Part shown: positions 1 to 12,679 of the stretch, piece after piece
How the letters are laid out: each line of letters opens with the position of its first letter
Position numbering within the stretch: the first letter of the stretch is position 1
Source: Duganella sp. SG902
Lineage (GTDB): Bacteria > Pseudomonadota > Gammaproteobacteria > Burkholderiales > Burkholderiaceae_D
DNA: 64,000 nucleotides
NCBI RefSeq assembly: GCF_013376005.1
Contig: NZ_JABMJK010000011.1
Coordinates: 124,001 to 188,000 of the forward strand
Reading direction: 5' to 3'
Notes under the pieces: generated by a model
What the model was told of the DNA's origin: nothing
The model's input: only the letters and a program-made list of their open reading frames with translations
Database searches by the model: none
Position numbers and translations under genes: made by a program

Positions 1-306
1 GCGCCGGGCCAGGAAGACAATCAGGCCGCGCCGATCTCCTCGCTGGTGGCCGGCATTCCGGCCCGCGCGCCGCAGGTGCTGCTGGTGGAAGCGGAGATCC
101 TGACGCCGCCCGATGATTACCGCGCCGCCGTCGACAGCATGAACCAGTTCGCGCAGGCGCTGGCGCGCCACCCGCACCTGACGGTGGAGATCGAGAAGCC
201 GCCGGTCGATACCCGTTCCTCGGTCAAGCTGGCCGGCAAGGCGGGCCCGCAGGCTGGCGAGACCGGCCGCGCCAAATTCACCCTGAACCTGGTGTGGAAA
301 CCATGA
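1..306 (+). CDS. PilN-like pilus assembly protein, C-terminal end (partial)
   Basis: The reading frame is open from the first base and ends in TGA, so only about the last 101 residues of a gene starting before the window are seen. The fragment has an alpha/beta pattern ending in a beta strand (FTLNLVWKP), like the periplasmic ferredoxin-like domain of PilN/GspL-type proteins. No catalytic motif is visible. The family call rests mainly on context: it overlaps by four bases (ATGA) a PilO-like gene, followed by a PilP-like gene and a prepilin. It would act in the inner-membrane assembly platform. The GspL-like and PilN-like alternatives cannot be separated from this fragment. Confidence 0.5.
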   Translation, partial: APGQEDNQAAPISSLVAGIPARAPQVLLVEAEILTPPDDYRAAVDSMNQFAQALARHPHLTVEIEKPPVDTRSSVKLAGKAGPQAGETGRAKFTLNLVWKP

Positions 307-992
307 GTACCCATCCTGTCACCGGCCCGAAGAAGACGGCGCCCACCATCGCCATGCCGTACTGGATCAACGAATTCGCGCTGATCCGCACGGCGGTGCT
401 GACCTTGGTGGCGGCGCTGACCATCTCGGCCACGTTTGTGCTGCTGAGCGACTTGAACAAGCAGGAAGCCATCGAGCACGCCGAGCGCGCGCAACGCAAC
501 CGCGACGCCGCCTATTCGCTGTACGCCCAGGTCGACCAGGAAAAACGCGACATCCGCAATTTCCAGCAGCGCTACGTGCAGCTGCGCCAGCGCGGGCTGG
601 TGGGTGACGAGCGGCGCCTGGAATGGCTGGACACAATGCGCCGCGCGCAGGCGCAGCTCAAGCTGCCGCCGCTCAGCTACGAGATCGAGCCGCAGCAGGT
701 GGTGCAACTGGAAACGCCGCTCGACCTCGGCGAATTCCAGCTGCGCGGCAGCCGCATGCACCTGCACATGGAGCTGCTGCACGAGCTGGACCTGTTCAAC
801 TTCTTCCAGGAGCTGCGCGAAAATAGCTACGCGGTGGTGCAGGATTGCTCGATCAAGCGGCTGGGCGTGGTGGCCGGCACGCCGGGCGCGCCCACGCTGG
901 GCGCCGATTGCACCCTGAACTGGATCACCCTCAACACGGCGCCGAAAGCGCCGGCGCTGGCAGAGGCCATGCCGCGGAAAGGCAAGCTATGA
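303..992 (+). CDS. PilO-like inner-membrane assembly protein
   Basis: A 229-residue protein with a short cytoplasmic N-terminus and one membrane span at about residues 28-50. A charged coiled coil follows at about 52-95, rich in Glu, Arg and Gln, and then a compact periplasmic domain. This is the architecture of PilO-type alignment proteins in type IV pilus and type II secretion systems. I chose the ATG at 303 because it overlaps the previous stop as ATGA; an in-frame GTG lies at 294. It ends in another ATGA overlap with the next gene, so translation is probably coupled across the three. Exact family membership is inferred from architecture and neighbours. Confidence 0.6.
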   Translation: MSTHPVTGPKKTAPTIAMPYWINEFALIRTAVLTLVAALTISATFVLLSDLNKQEAIEHAERAQRNRDAAYSLYAQVDQEKRDIRNFQQRYVQLRQRGLVGDERRLEWLDTMRRAQAQLKLPPLSYEIEPQQVVQLETPLDLGEFQLRGSRMHLHMELLHELDLFNFFQELRENSYAVVQDCSIKRLGVVAGTPGAPTLGADCTLNWITLNTAPKAPALAEAMPRKGKL

Positions 993-1795
993 AGCGCGCA
1001 GCCCTGATCGCGCTGCTGGCCGCCGCCGGCTGGGCCCAGGCCCAGGTCACGCTGGGCCGGCTGTTTTCCTCGCCGGAGGAACGGGCGGCGATGGAGAATG
1101 CCCGTGGCGGCCAGGTCACGCCGCCGCCCACCGGCCAAGGCGCGCAGACGGTCGTCGGCGCGCCGCCCGGCGCTCCCGGCGCCCCGCAGATGGTGGCGGG
1201 CGAACCAACCGGCTACACCGGCGGTGCCGGTGGAGTCGCTGGCGCTCCGTCAGGTTACACCGGTGGTGCCGGCGGGGTGGCTGGTGCGCCGCCAGGTTAT
1301 ACCGGTGGCGCCGGCGGAGTGGCGGGAGCTCCGCCAGGTTACACCGGTGGCGCCGGCGGGGTGGCTGGTGCGCCACCAGGTTATACCGGTGGCGCCGGCG
1401 GAGTGGCGGGAGCTCCGCCAGGTTACACCGGTGGCGCCGGCGGGGTGGCTGGTGCGCCACCTGGCTACGCCGGCGGCCCCGGGATGGTGGCCGGCGCCCC
1501 GCCCGGCGCCCCCGGCGGCCCGCCGATGCAGGACCCGATGGCGGGCGCCGCCGGCGCCATGCCGTCCGCCGCCTCCACGCTGACCATGACCGGCGTGCTG
1601 CGCAGCAGCGACAACCAGATCACCGTGTGGCTCAACGGCACGCCCCAGCCCTACCTGCAAGGCGCGCTGACGCCGCCCGGCGCCGGCCCCGCCGCGCTGA
1701 CCCTGGCGCTGCCGTCCGGGACCAAGGTCATCCTCAAGCCCGGCCAGCGCTACGACCTCAACGAAAGACGCGTCAAGGATGTCAATGAACCCTAA
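989..1795 (+). CDS. secreted PilP-like protein with Gly/Ala/Pro repeats
   Basis: A 268-residue protein. An N-terminal signal peptide (residues 1-18, ending AQA) is followed by a short motif with LGRLFSSPEER, a type seen in secretion-pathway proteins. Residues about 75-172 are seven tandem 14-residue units of the type GYTGGAGGVAGAPP. The C-terminal 75 residues form a folded, beta-rich domain (TGVLRSSDNQITVWLNG...) that resembles the bitopic-pilus-protein/PilP or GspC-like fold. It starts in an ATGA overlap with the PilO-like gene, and its end overlaps the prepilin start by 17 bases. The likely role is a periplasmic link between the assembly platform and the secretin. The low-complexity linker is unusually long and recently expanded at DNA level. 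Confidence 0.55.
   Translation: MKRAALIALLAAAGWAQAQVTLGRLFSSPEERAAMENARGGQVTPPPTGQGAQTVVGAPPGAPGAPQMVAGEPTGYTGGAGGVAGAPSGYTGGAGGVAGAPPGYTGGAGGVAGAPPGYTGGAGGVAGAPPGYTGGAGGVAGAPPGYTGGAGGVAGAPPGYAGGPGMVAGAPPGAPGGPPMQDPMAGAAGAMPSAASTLTMTGVLRSSDNQITVWLNGTPQPYLQGALTPPGAGPAALTLALPSGTKVILKPGQRYDLNERRVKDVNEP
1211..1504 (+). repeat. 42-bp tandem repeat within coding sequence, 7 units
   Basis: Seven head-to-tail 42-base units start at 1211, 1253, 1295, 1337, 1379, 1421 and 1463. Each encodes one 14-residue GYTGGAGGVAGAPP-type unit. Two DNA variants alternate: units 3 and 5 are identical, and units 4 and 6 differ only at the last base. The last duplication was therefore of an 84-base pair of units. All units keep frame, and the outer units 1, 2 and 7 are more diverged, as expected for slippage or unequal exchange in the array centre. 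Confidence 0.95.
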
Positions 1796-2498
1796 GTCCG
1801 CCCGTGGCCGCCAGTCCGGCTTCACGCTGGTGGAAATCGCCATCGTGCTGCTGATCGTCGGCCTGATGATCGGCGGCCTGATCGCGCCGCTATCGTCGCA
1901 ACTGGAACAGCGCCGCGTGAGCGACACCCAACGCGTGATGGGCGAGGCGCGCGAGGCGCTGTTCGGCTTCGCGCTGCGCAACGGCTACCTGCCCTGCCCC
2001 GCCATCTCGTTCACCAACGGGCTGGAAGACCGCACCGGCAACGCCTGCAACAAGCGCTACGGCTACCTGCCGTGGGCCACGCTGGGCGTGAGCCGGCTCG
2101 ATGGCTGGAACCGGCTGATGGGCTACACCGTCACGCCGGCGTTCGCCCATTCCGCCTTCCTGTTCACGCTCAAGACCCCGCGCGACATCACCATCGCCAC
2201 GCGCGACCGCAATGGCCAACTGACCGCCGCCACCGGCATCAACGACATCCCGGCCGCCATCATTTCCTTCGGCCGCAACGGCTATGGCGCCACCAGCGAC
2301 CAGAACATCATCATCCCGGACGGCGGCAGCGGCAATCTGGACGAGAAAACCAATCTGCAAAGCTCCGGCACCGCCCTGATCGCGCGCGACCCCAGCGACG
2401 ACCCGCGCGCGCCCGGCGGCGCCTTCGACGACATGGTGAGCTGGATCTCGCCCAACATCCTGTACAACCGCATGGTGGCGGCGCAGCGCTTGCCATGA
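1779..2498 (+). CDS. type IV prepilin-like protein
   Basis: A 239-residue protein. Near the N-terminus it carries the class III signal GFTLVEIAIVLLIVGLM, with the prepilin peptidase site after the Gly and Glu at mature position 5. The first 30 mature residues form the usual pilin membrane helix. The globular part holds two cysteines close together (GYLPCPA and NACNKRYGYLPW), which could form a disulfide. It begins 17 bases inside the preceding gene; a second in-frame ATG at 1785 is also possible. It overlaps the ABC permease gene by ATGA. It is probably a minor pilin or pseudopilin whose partner assembly proteins are immediately upstream. Confidence 0.8.
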   Translation: MSMNPKSARGRQSGFTLVEIAIVLLIVGLMIGGLIAPLSSQLEQRRVSDTQRVMGEAREALFGFALRNGYLPCPAISFTNGLEDRTGNACNKRYGYLPWATLGVSRLDGWNRLMGYTVTPAFAHSAFLFTLKTPRDITIATRDRNGQLTAATGINDIPAAIISFGRNGYGATSDQNIIIPDGGSGNLDEKTNLQSSGTALIARDPSDDPRAPGGAFDDMVSWISPNILYNRMVAAQRLP

Positions 2499-3262
2499 TG
2501 GCGCCCGCGTTCACCATCGCCCGCTACACGCTGCTGGAGGCGCTGCGCAACCGGCTGCTGTGGCTGTTGTTGCTGATGGCGGCCGGCGCGGTCGCGGTCA
2601 GCGGCTTCCTCAACGAACTGGCGCTGACCGAGAGCCGCCAGCTGCAGGCGGCCCTGCTGGGCGCGGTGCTGCGGCTGGCGGCGGTGTTCCTGGTGGCCAC
2701 CTTCGTGGTCACCAGCATGGCGCGCGAGGCCAGCGACAAGGGCCTGGAATTGCTGATGGCCCTGCCGCTGCCGCGCGCGGTCTACCTGTTCGGCAAGCTG
2801 GCCGGCTTCGGCGCGCTGGCGCTGCTGCCGGCCCTGCTGTTCGGCGCGCTCGGCCTGTTCTTCGCGCCGCCGGCGCAAGCGGCGCTGTGGGCGTTCTCGC
2901 TGTTGTGCGAATGCTGGATCGTGGCCGCCTTCAGCGTGCTGTGCATGCTGACCCTGAGCCAGGTGCTGCCGGCGCTGGCGGCGGCGTTCGCGTTCTACCT
3001 GCTGGCGCGCGTGATCGCCGCCTTGCAGCTGCTGGGCCACGGCGCCGCCAGCGTGCAAAGCGCCAGCCAGCAGGCGCTCAACGCCGGCATCGACGCGCTG
3101 GCGCTGCTGCTGCCGCACCTCGACCAGTTCACCCGCAGCGACTGGCTGGTCTACCACAGCGGCGGCGCGGCCGAACTGGCCACGATCGCCACCCAGACCG
3201 CGATCTACGTGACGCTGCTGGCGGCCGCCGCGCTGTTCGACCTGCATCGCAAGCACATCTGA
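2495..3262 (+). CDS. ABC-2 type transporter permease
   Basis: A 255-residue protein with about six hydrophobic spans, at about residues 17-37, 57-77, 101-122, 134-156, 160-180 and 232-250. It has the ABC-2 permease hallmark of a conserved Thr/Glu/Arg start (FTIARYTLLEALRNR) and the cytoplasmic segment REASDKGLELLMALPLPR after the second span. No ATP-binding subunit is next to it in this window; it may lie upstream of position 1 or elsewhere. It starts in an ATGA overlap with a prepilin gene, so it belongs to the pilin operon. That placement is unusual, because type IV pilus systems do not use ABC-2 exporters. Substrate unknown. Confidence 0.75.
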   Translation: MMAPAFTIARYTLLEALRNRLLWLLLLMAAGAVAVSGFLNELALTESRQLQAALLGAVLRLAAVFLVATFVVTSMAREASDKGLELLMALPLPRAVYLFGKLAGFGALALLPALLFGALGLFFAPPAQAALWAFSLLCECWIVAAFSVLCMLTLSQVLPALAAAFAFYLLARVIAALQLLGHGAASVQSASQQALNAGIDALALLLPHLDQFTRSDWLVYHSGGAAELATIATQTAIYVTLLAAAALFDLHRKHI

Positions 3263-3270
3263 TCCGCGCC

Positions 3271-4002
3271 ATGCCGCCCGCCTTCCCGCCATCCACCACC
3301 CGGCCGCGGCTGCGCCGCGCGCCGCGCGGCACGCTGCTGGCCGTGCTGCTCGCGCTGGCGGTGCAGATCGGCTGGCAGGCCAGCCGTCCGCCGCCCCGCG
3401 CGCGCGCGCAAGACCTGCCGCCGCCGCCTTCGCTGGCCAGCCTGCGATTGGCCGCGCTGGGCGACCCGGTGGCGCTGTCCAAGGCCACCATGCTGTACGT
3501 GCAGGGCTTCGACGAGCAGGCCGGCATCAGCATCGCCTGGCGCGACCTCGATTACCACAAGGTGGCCGGCTGGCTGCGGCGCGTGCTCGAGCTCGACCCG
3601 CGCGGCCAGTATCCGCTGCTGGCCGCCAGCGAGGTGTATGGCGCCGTCACCGACCCGGCGCGCGCGCGCCTGATGCTGGACTTCGTCTACGCGCGTTTTG
3701 GCGAAGATCCCGACCGCCGCTGGCCCTGGCTGGCGCACGCCGCGCTGGTGGCCAAGCATCGGCTGCACGACCTGCCGCTGGCGCGCAGCTACGCGCGGGC
3801 GATCCGCCTGCAGGCGACCGGGCCGCAAGTGCCGCCATGGGCGCGCGAGCTCGAAATCTTCATCGCCGAGGACATGAACGAGCGCGACAGCGCGCGCGCG
3901 CTGATCGGCGGCCTGCTGCGCAGCGGCCAGATCACCGACCCGCACGAATTGCGCTTCCTGTCCGACCGGCTGGACCAGCTGAATGCCGACCACAAGCCCT
4001 AG
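3271..4002 (+). CDS. membrane-anchored TPR-like protein
   Basis: A 243-residue protein with a basic N-terminus, one membrane span at about residues 19-34 and a Pro-rich stretch. A helical remainder follows, with TPR-like pairs (YHKVAGWLRRVLELDP..., ARSYARAIRLQA...). It follows the permease after eight bases and precedes the second prepilin, so it probably belongs to the same operon. No catalytic motif is visible. A scaffold or assembly role for the pilin system is inferred only from position. A TATACT box at 4012-4017 after its stop may give the next gene a promoter of its own, but no good -35 box is seen. Confidence 0.55.
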   Translation: MPPAFPPSTTRPRLRRAPRGTLLAVLLALAVQIGWQASRPPPRARAQDLPPPPSLASLRLAALGDPVALSKATMLYVQGFDEQAGISIAWRDLDYHKVAGWLRRVLELDPRGQYPLLAASEVYGAVTDPARARLMLDFVYARFGEDPDRRWPWLAHAALVAKHRLHDLPLARSYARAIRLQATGPQVPPWARELEIFIAEDMNERDSARALIGGLLRSGQITDPHELRFLSDRLDQLNADHKP

Positions 4003-4044
4003 GCCGCTTGCTATACTACACAGACAATAACGAAAGGATCGTCC

Positions 4045-4614
4045 ATGCGCCCCTACCCTCACACCGCGCGCCAACGCGGATTCACCCTGGTGGAAATCGC
4101 CATCGTACTGGTCATCATCGGCCTGCTGCTGGGCGGCGTGCTGAAGGGCCAGGGCCTGATCGACAGCGCGCGCGTCAAGAACATCATCCAGCAATCGACC
4201 TCGCTGACGGCCGCCGTCAACGCCTACCAGGACAAATTCCGTGCCCTGCCCGGCGACGACGTGCAAGGCACCACCCACGCGCCGGGCGCCACCGGCAACG
4301 GCAACGGCGACGGCCAGATCGCCGAGTACCTGCTGGCGCCGCAACACCTGGCGCTGTCGGGCTTCATCACCGGCTCCTTCAACGGCACCACCGACTTCAT
4401 GACCAGCGCCCAGGGCGGCGCGGTCTACATCTACAACGACGTGGTGGCCGGGCGCGGCGGCAACGGCGTGCGCCTCGACAACCTGCCCGACTCGTTCGCC
4501 GAACAGGTCGACAGCAAGCTCGACGACGGCAAATACAACACCGGCTCGGTGCGCGCCACCAGCCCCTACACCAACAACGGCAGCGTCATCCAGCGCACCG
4601 CCGTGTTCTTCTGA
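4045..4614 (+). CDS. type IV prepilin-like protein (major-pilin-like)
   Basis: A 189-residue protein with a short basic leader and the prepilin motif RGFTLVEIAIVLVIIGLLL, cleavage expected after Gly and Glu at +5. The segment after the helix (LIDSARVKNIIQQSTSLTAAVNAYQDKFRALPGDD) is typical of prepilins in beta- and gammaproteobacteria. Gly/Asn-rich loops follow, with several possible calcium-binding Asp/Asn turns (GNGNGDGQ). A ribosome site (GAAAGGA) lies seven bases before the ATG. It is the last gene of the pilus-like cluster. A near-palindrome at 4619-4638 right after the stop could help terminate it or may be an operator for the next gene. Confidence 0.8.
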   Translation: MRPYPHTARQRGFTLVEIAIVLVIIGLLLGGVLKGQGLIDSARVKNIIQQSTSLTAAVNAYQDKFRALPGDDVQGTTHAPGATGNGNGDGQIAEYLLAPQHLALSGFITGSFNGTTDFMTSAQGGAVYIYNDVVAGRGGNGVRLDNLPDSFAEQVDSKLDDGKYNTGSVRATSPYTNNGSVIQRTAVFF

Positions 4615-4618
4615 ATTT

Positions 4619-4638
4619 AAAAGCACGGCCGTACTTTT
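4619..4638. promoter_or_regulatory. TetR-type operator candidate before the phosphotransferase gene
   Basis: AAAAGCACGGCCGTACTTTT is a 20-base palindrome with one mismatched pair. It lies just upstream of a TAGAAT -10-like box (4646-4651), where a -35 region would be, 43 bases before the ATG at 4681. A closely related site (18180-18199) stands before the acyl-CoA dehydrogenase pair, with 13 of the first 16 bases identical. The family of the regulator is inferred from the ACG-centred palindrome shape. Confidence 0.55.
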
Positions 4639-4680
4639 ATTCGTTTAGAATGGCTGTCACCACAATAAGAGGGAGACAGC

Positions 4681-5748
4681 ATGTTTGAAGAATTCATCGG
4701 CACCAAGGCGGTGTCCGCGCGCCACCAGTTCGACATCGCCGCCCTCGACGGCTGGCTGCGCCGGCACGTGGCCGGCTATCCGGACGGCGAACTGACGGTC
4801 GAACAGTTCAAGGGCGGCCAGTCCAACCCCACGTTCAAGCTCAGCATCGCCGGCCGGCACTACGTGCTGCGCACCAAGCCGGCGCCGGCCGCCAAGCTGC
4901 TGCCCTCGGCCCACGCCATCGAGCGCGAATACCGCGTGATGGACGCGCTGCAGCGCCACGGCTTCCCGGCCGCGCGCCAGTACGCGCTGTGCACCGACGA
5001 GGCGGTGATCGGGCGCGCCTTCTACGTGATGGAATTCGTCGAGGGCCGGGTGCTGTGGGACCAGGCCCTGCCCGGCATGACGCCGGCCGAACGCGCCGCC
5101 ATCTACGACGAGATGAACCGCGTGATCGCGCAACTGCACACCATCGATTATCACGCGATCGGCCTGGCCGACTACGGCAAGCCGGGCAACTACTTCGCGC
5201 GCCAGATCGAGCGCTGGAGCAAGCAATACCTGGCCTCGCAAACCGAGACCATCGCCGCCATGGACCAGTTGATCGCCTGGCTGCCGGCCAACATCCCGCC
5301 CGGCGAGGACACCAGCATCGTGCACGGCGACTTCCGGCTTGATAACCTGCTGTTCCATCCGACCGAGCCGCGCATCCTGGCCGTGCTGGACTGGGAACTG
5401 TCGACGCTGGGCCACCCGTTCGCCGACTTTTCCTACCACTGCATGAGCTGGCACATCGAGCCGGGCAAGTTCCGCGGCATCGCCGGGCTGGACCTGGCGG
5501 CGCTGGGCATCCCGTCGCAGCAGGAATACATCGCCCGCTACGCCGAGCGCACCGGCAAGACCATCGCGCTGGCCGACTTCAACTTCTACCTCGCCTTCAA
5601 TATGTTCCGGCTGGCGAGCATCATGCAAGGCATCATGAAGCGCCACGTCGACGGCACCGCCGCCAGCGCCCAGGCGCTGGAATCCGGACGGATGGCGCGG
5701 CCGATGGCCGAACTGGGCTGGTCCTACGCCCGCGGCAAGGCCATCTAG
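4681..5748 (+). CDS. phosphotransferase family protein (ACAD-associated APH type)
   Basis: A 355-residue kinase of the aminoglycoside phosphotransferase/choline kinase superfamily. Visible motifs are an N-lobe loop (FKGGQSNPTFKL), the conserved Lys region (YVLRTKP), the catalytic loop VHGDFRLDNLLFH with Asp and Asn, and the metal-binding AVLDWE. The pattern matches the group related to the kinase domain of eukaryotic ACAD10/ACAD11, which phosphorylates 4-hydroxyacyl-CoA so that an acyl-CoA dehydrogenase partner can process it. The sequence supports the superfamily; the substrate is inferred. A strong ribosome site (GAGGGAG) precedes the ATG. The shared operator-like site with the acyl-CoA dehydrogenases at 15.8-18.2 kb supports a joint pathway. 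Confidence 0.8.
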   Translation: MFEEFIGTKAVSARHQFDIAALDGWLRRHVAGYPDGELTVEQFKGGQSNPTFKLSIAGRHYVLRTKPAPAAKLLPSAHAIEREYRVMDALQRHGFPAARQYALCTDEAVIGRAFYVMEFVEGRVLWDQALPGMTPAERAAIYDEMNRVIAQLHTIDYHAIGLADYGKPGNYFARQIERWSKQYLASQTETIAAMDQLIAWLPANIPPGEDTSIVHGDFRLDNLLFHPTEPRILAVLDWELSTLGHPFADFSYHCMSWHIEPGKFRGIAGLDLAALGIPSQQEYIARYAERTGKTIALADFNFYLAFNMFRLASIMQGIMKRHVDGTAASAQALESGRMARPMAELGWSYARGKAI

Positions 5749-5851
5749 CGGGACACTGTGGCGGACGCGCTCCGCCCTGGACAAAAGCGCTTTATGAAAT
5801 CCCGCGCCTCGGCTACTATCGTGCTGCCAGCACTCTAGTGAGGCCCGGGGC

Positions 5852-10368
<4,517 letters not shown>

Positions 10369-10372
<4 letters not shown>

Positions 10373-11295
10373 GCTGGACCGATCTGGCGCGCAACGGCCG
10401 CATCCTGGTGGTGGACGACGCCATGGAGAACATCCAGATCCTGCACCATGCGCTGCGCGAGGAGCACGAGGTGCTGTTCGCGCTCGACGGCGAGCAGGCC
10501 CTGCAGATCGCGCACGAGCAGCAGCCCGACCTGATCCTGCTGGACGCCGTCATGCCCGGCATGGATGGCTACGCGGTGGTGGCGTCCCTGCGCGCCTCGC
10601 CGCGGCTGCAGGACATCCCGGTGATCTTCGTCACCGCGCTCAGCCAGCCGGAGGACGAGACGCGGGCGCTGGAAAGCGGCGCGGTCGACTTCATCAGCAA
10701 GCCGTTCAACGTGGCGGTGGTGCGCGCGCGCGTGCGCAGCCAGCTGACCATCAAGCGCCAGGCCGACGCCATGCGCGAACTGAGCAAGACCGACGGCCTG
10801 ACCGGCCTGGCCAACCGCCGCAACTTCAACGACACCATCGACGCCGAGTGGCGCCGCTGCGCGCGCGCCGGCCTGCCGCTGTCGCTGATCATGATCGACA
10901 TCGACCACTTCAAGCTGTACAACGACCACTACGGCCACCAGGCCGGCGACGCCTGCCTGCAGCTGGTCAGCGCCGCCATGCGGCGCTGCGCCACCCGCCC
11001 GCAGGACCTGCTGGCGCGCTACGGCGGCGAGGAATTCATCCTGCTGCTGCCGCAGGAGGGCGCGGACGGCGCCGAGGTGGTGGCCAAGCGCATGCTGGAC
11101 GAGGTGGCCGCCCTGGCGCTGCCCCACGCCGCCTCCCCCACCGCGCCGGTGGTCACCCTGAGCATGGGACTGGCCAGCATCCTGCCGCCCACCGACGGCA
11201 TCGACGTCGAGACGCTGATCCGCACCGCCGACGCCAACCTCTACCGCGCCAAGCAGACCGGCCGCAACCGTTACTGCATCAGCCTCGACGACTGA
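10369..11295 (+). CDS. response regulator with GGDEF diguanylate cyclase domain
   Basis: A 308-residue protein. An N-terminal receiver (about 10-130) has acidic residues DD and a phosphoacceptor Asp59 in LLLDAVMPGMDG. The GGDEF domain (about 145-305) has an intact active-site GGEEF at 219-223. An RxxD inhibitory site (RPQD) sits five residues before it, so product feedback by cyclic-di-GMP is likely. Start and stop codons overlap with the upstream hybrid kinase (ATGA), so the two form a translationally coupled pair. The expected output is phosphorylation-controlled cyclic-di-GMP synthesis, linking the kinase signal to adhesion, motility or exopolysaccharide. No further gene follows closely; the operon seems to end here. 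Confidence 0.93.
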
Positions 11296-11353
11296 CTCCG
11301 CCCCCGCCCGCCGTTTGTCCCTAGCGTAAAACTACCCGCTTTGGCAAGCATTT

Positions 11354-11437
11354 GTTGTAGAAATATATTTCACAAAAATACAGAATATTTTTACAACGAC
11401 AATGCTATATTGGCAATTCCGTGATCACGCACGGAAT
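11354..11437. other. AT-rich intergenic region with two inverted repeats
   Basis: Between the GGDEF gene and the protease gene (11296-11482) the sequence turns AT-rich. Two inverted repeats stand out. One has 13-base arms at 11354-11366 and 11385-11397, with 12 of 13 pairs (GTTGTAGAAATAT against ATATTTTTACAAC). The other has perfect 8-base arms ATTCCGTG (11416-11423) and CACGGAAT (11430-11437). A TATAAT lies at 11463-11468 but no fitting -35 box. They probably control the protease gene. Confidence 0.45.
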
Positions 11438-11482
11438 GACAAAGTTAATTAACAATAACCAATATAATCAAGGGTAGAGTTC

Positions 11483-12583
11483 ATGAAAGTTCAGTCGAAA
11501 GCATACACTTTGATCGCGATGGCGGTCGGCATGCTGGCCGCGTCGGCGGCCCAGGCAGGCAACGCCGACGCCCTGACGCCACTGACCGGCAACACCAGCG
11601 CGCCAAGCAACTGGCGCTTCACCCCGGGTCAGGTGTTCAACGGCGTGGCCGGCGCGCTTGACGGCGTGGCACGTCTCAGCTTCACCAACGCCGGCGGCAA
11701 CTGGGCATGCTCCGGCTCGCTGTTGGCGGGCGGCCAGTACGTTCTGACCGCCGCGCACTGCGCCGACGACTTCAGCGCCATGAAAGTCCAATTCGGCTGG
11801 GCCGACGGCACCGCCGCCGTCACCCGCACCGTCAGCGTCGGCAACGCGTTCGTGAATCCCAACTGGAACGGCAACCTCGACACCGGCGCCGACATCGCCA
11901 TCCTCAAGCTGGACCAGGCGGTCACCAACATCCAGGGCTACAAGCTGAGCACCACCAACGACGTCGGCAAGGATTACCTGATGGCCGGCTACGGCACCAC
12001 CACCGACGGCAGCACCGGCACCGCCACCAACTGGAACGACGGCCGCTGGGGCCACTACGGCTACAACACCTTCGACGTCGACAGCCAGACCTACAACCGC
12101 GTCACCGACGAGGCCATCGGCTGGGGTTACGACGCCGGCTATTACGCGCCGGGCGTCACCTACATGAGCGACTTCGACGACGGCACCGGCGAGCACAACA
12201 CGCTGGGCCGCATGTCGGACGTGGTGGGCGGCGGCTGGACCAGCGGCGCCGGCCTGGGGTCGAAAGAGGCGCTGATCGCCGGCGGCGACTCGGGCGGCGG
12301 CGACTTCATCTGGAACGGCAAGGAATGGATCCTGTCGGCGGTCCATAGCTGGGGCTGGCAAGGCAAGGATGCCTGCCCCTGGTTCGGCCTGAGCGGCTGC
12401 GACGTCAGCGGCACCAACTCCTCGAGTTACGGCGACCTGTCCGGCTCGACCGCGACCTTCTCGCACATCGGCTGGATCAACTCGGTGACGGCGGTGCCGG
12501 AACCGCAGACCTACGCCATGCTGCTGTCCGGCCTGGCGCTGGCGGGCGTGGCGCGCCGCCGCAAGCAGAACGCCGCCGGCTAA
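11483..12583 (+). CDS. PEP-CTERM trypsin-like serine protease
   Basis: A 366-residue secreted protein with a signal peptide (residues 1-25, AQA). The chymotrypsin-fold catalytic triad is visible: LTAAHC (His92), ADIAIL (Asp137) and GGDSGGG (Ser270). The C-terminus has the PEP-CTERM sorting signal: VPEPQTYAML, a hydrophobic helix, and RRRK. In the known system, exosortase removes this tail and the protein is released or attached at the surface; no exosortase gene is in the window. A start at 11483 is supported by the AGGGTAGAG upstream. It stands alone between a GGDEF gene and a secreted protein gene. Two more PEP-CTERM proteins occur at 48.5 and 56.8 kb. Confidence 0.92.
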   Translation: MKVQSKAYTLIAMAVGMLAASAAQAGNADALTPLTGNTSAPSNWRFTPGQVFNGVAGALDGVARLSFTNAGGNWACSGSLLAGGQYVLTAAHCADDFSAMKVQFGWADGTAAVTRTVSVGNAFVNPNWNGNLDTGADIAILKLDQAVTNIQGYKLSTTNDVGKDYLMAGYGTTTDGSTGTATNWNDGRWGHYGYNTFDVDSQTYNRVTDEAIGWGYDAGYYAPGVTYMSDFDDGTGEHNTLGRMSDVVGGGWTSGAGLGSKEALIAGGDSGGGDFIWNGKEWILSAVHSWGWQGKDACPWFGLSGCDVSGTNSSSYGDLSGSTATFSHIGWINSVTAVPEPQTYAMLLSGLALAGVARRRKQNAAG

Positions 12584-12679
12584 ACGCCGGTCGGGGCCCG
12601 CGCCGGTCAGAAAACACTGTATCGTGCGCGGGTTGTTCTTTATGCTGAGCGGTTTTCCACAGCCAGCCGGAGGAGCGCC

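Noticed and set aside
1211..1504. A CRISPR array
   Set aside because: The 42-base units are contiguous and coding, with no unique spacers between them.
5761..5777. A terminator after the phosphotransferase gene
   Set aside because: The GGCGGA/TCCGCC hairpin is short and has no T run.
11411..11440. A sigma-54 promoter before the PEP-CTERM protease
   Set aside because: TGGCA is present but no matching TTGC element lies at the required distance.
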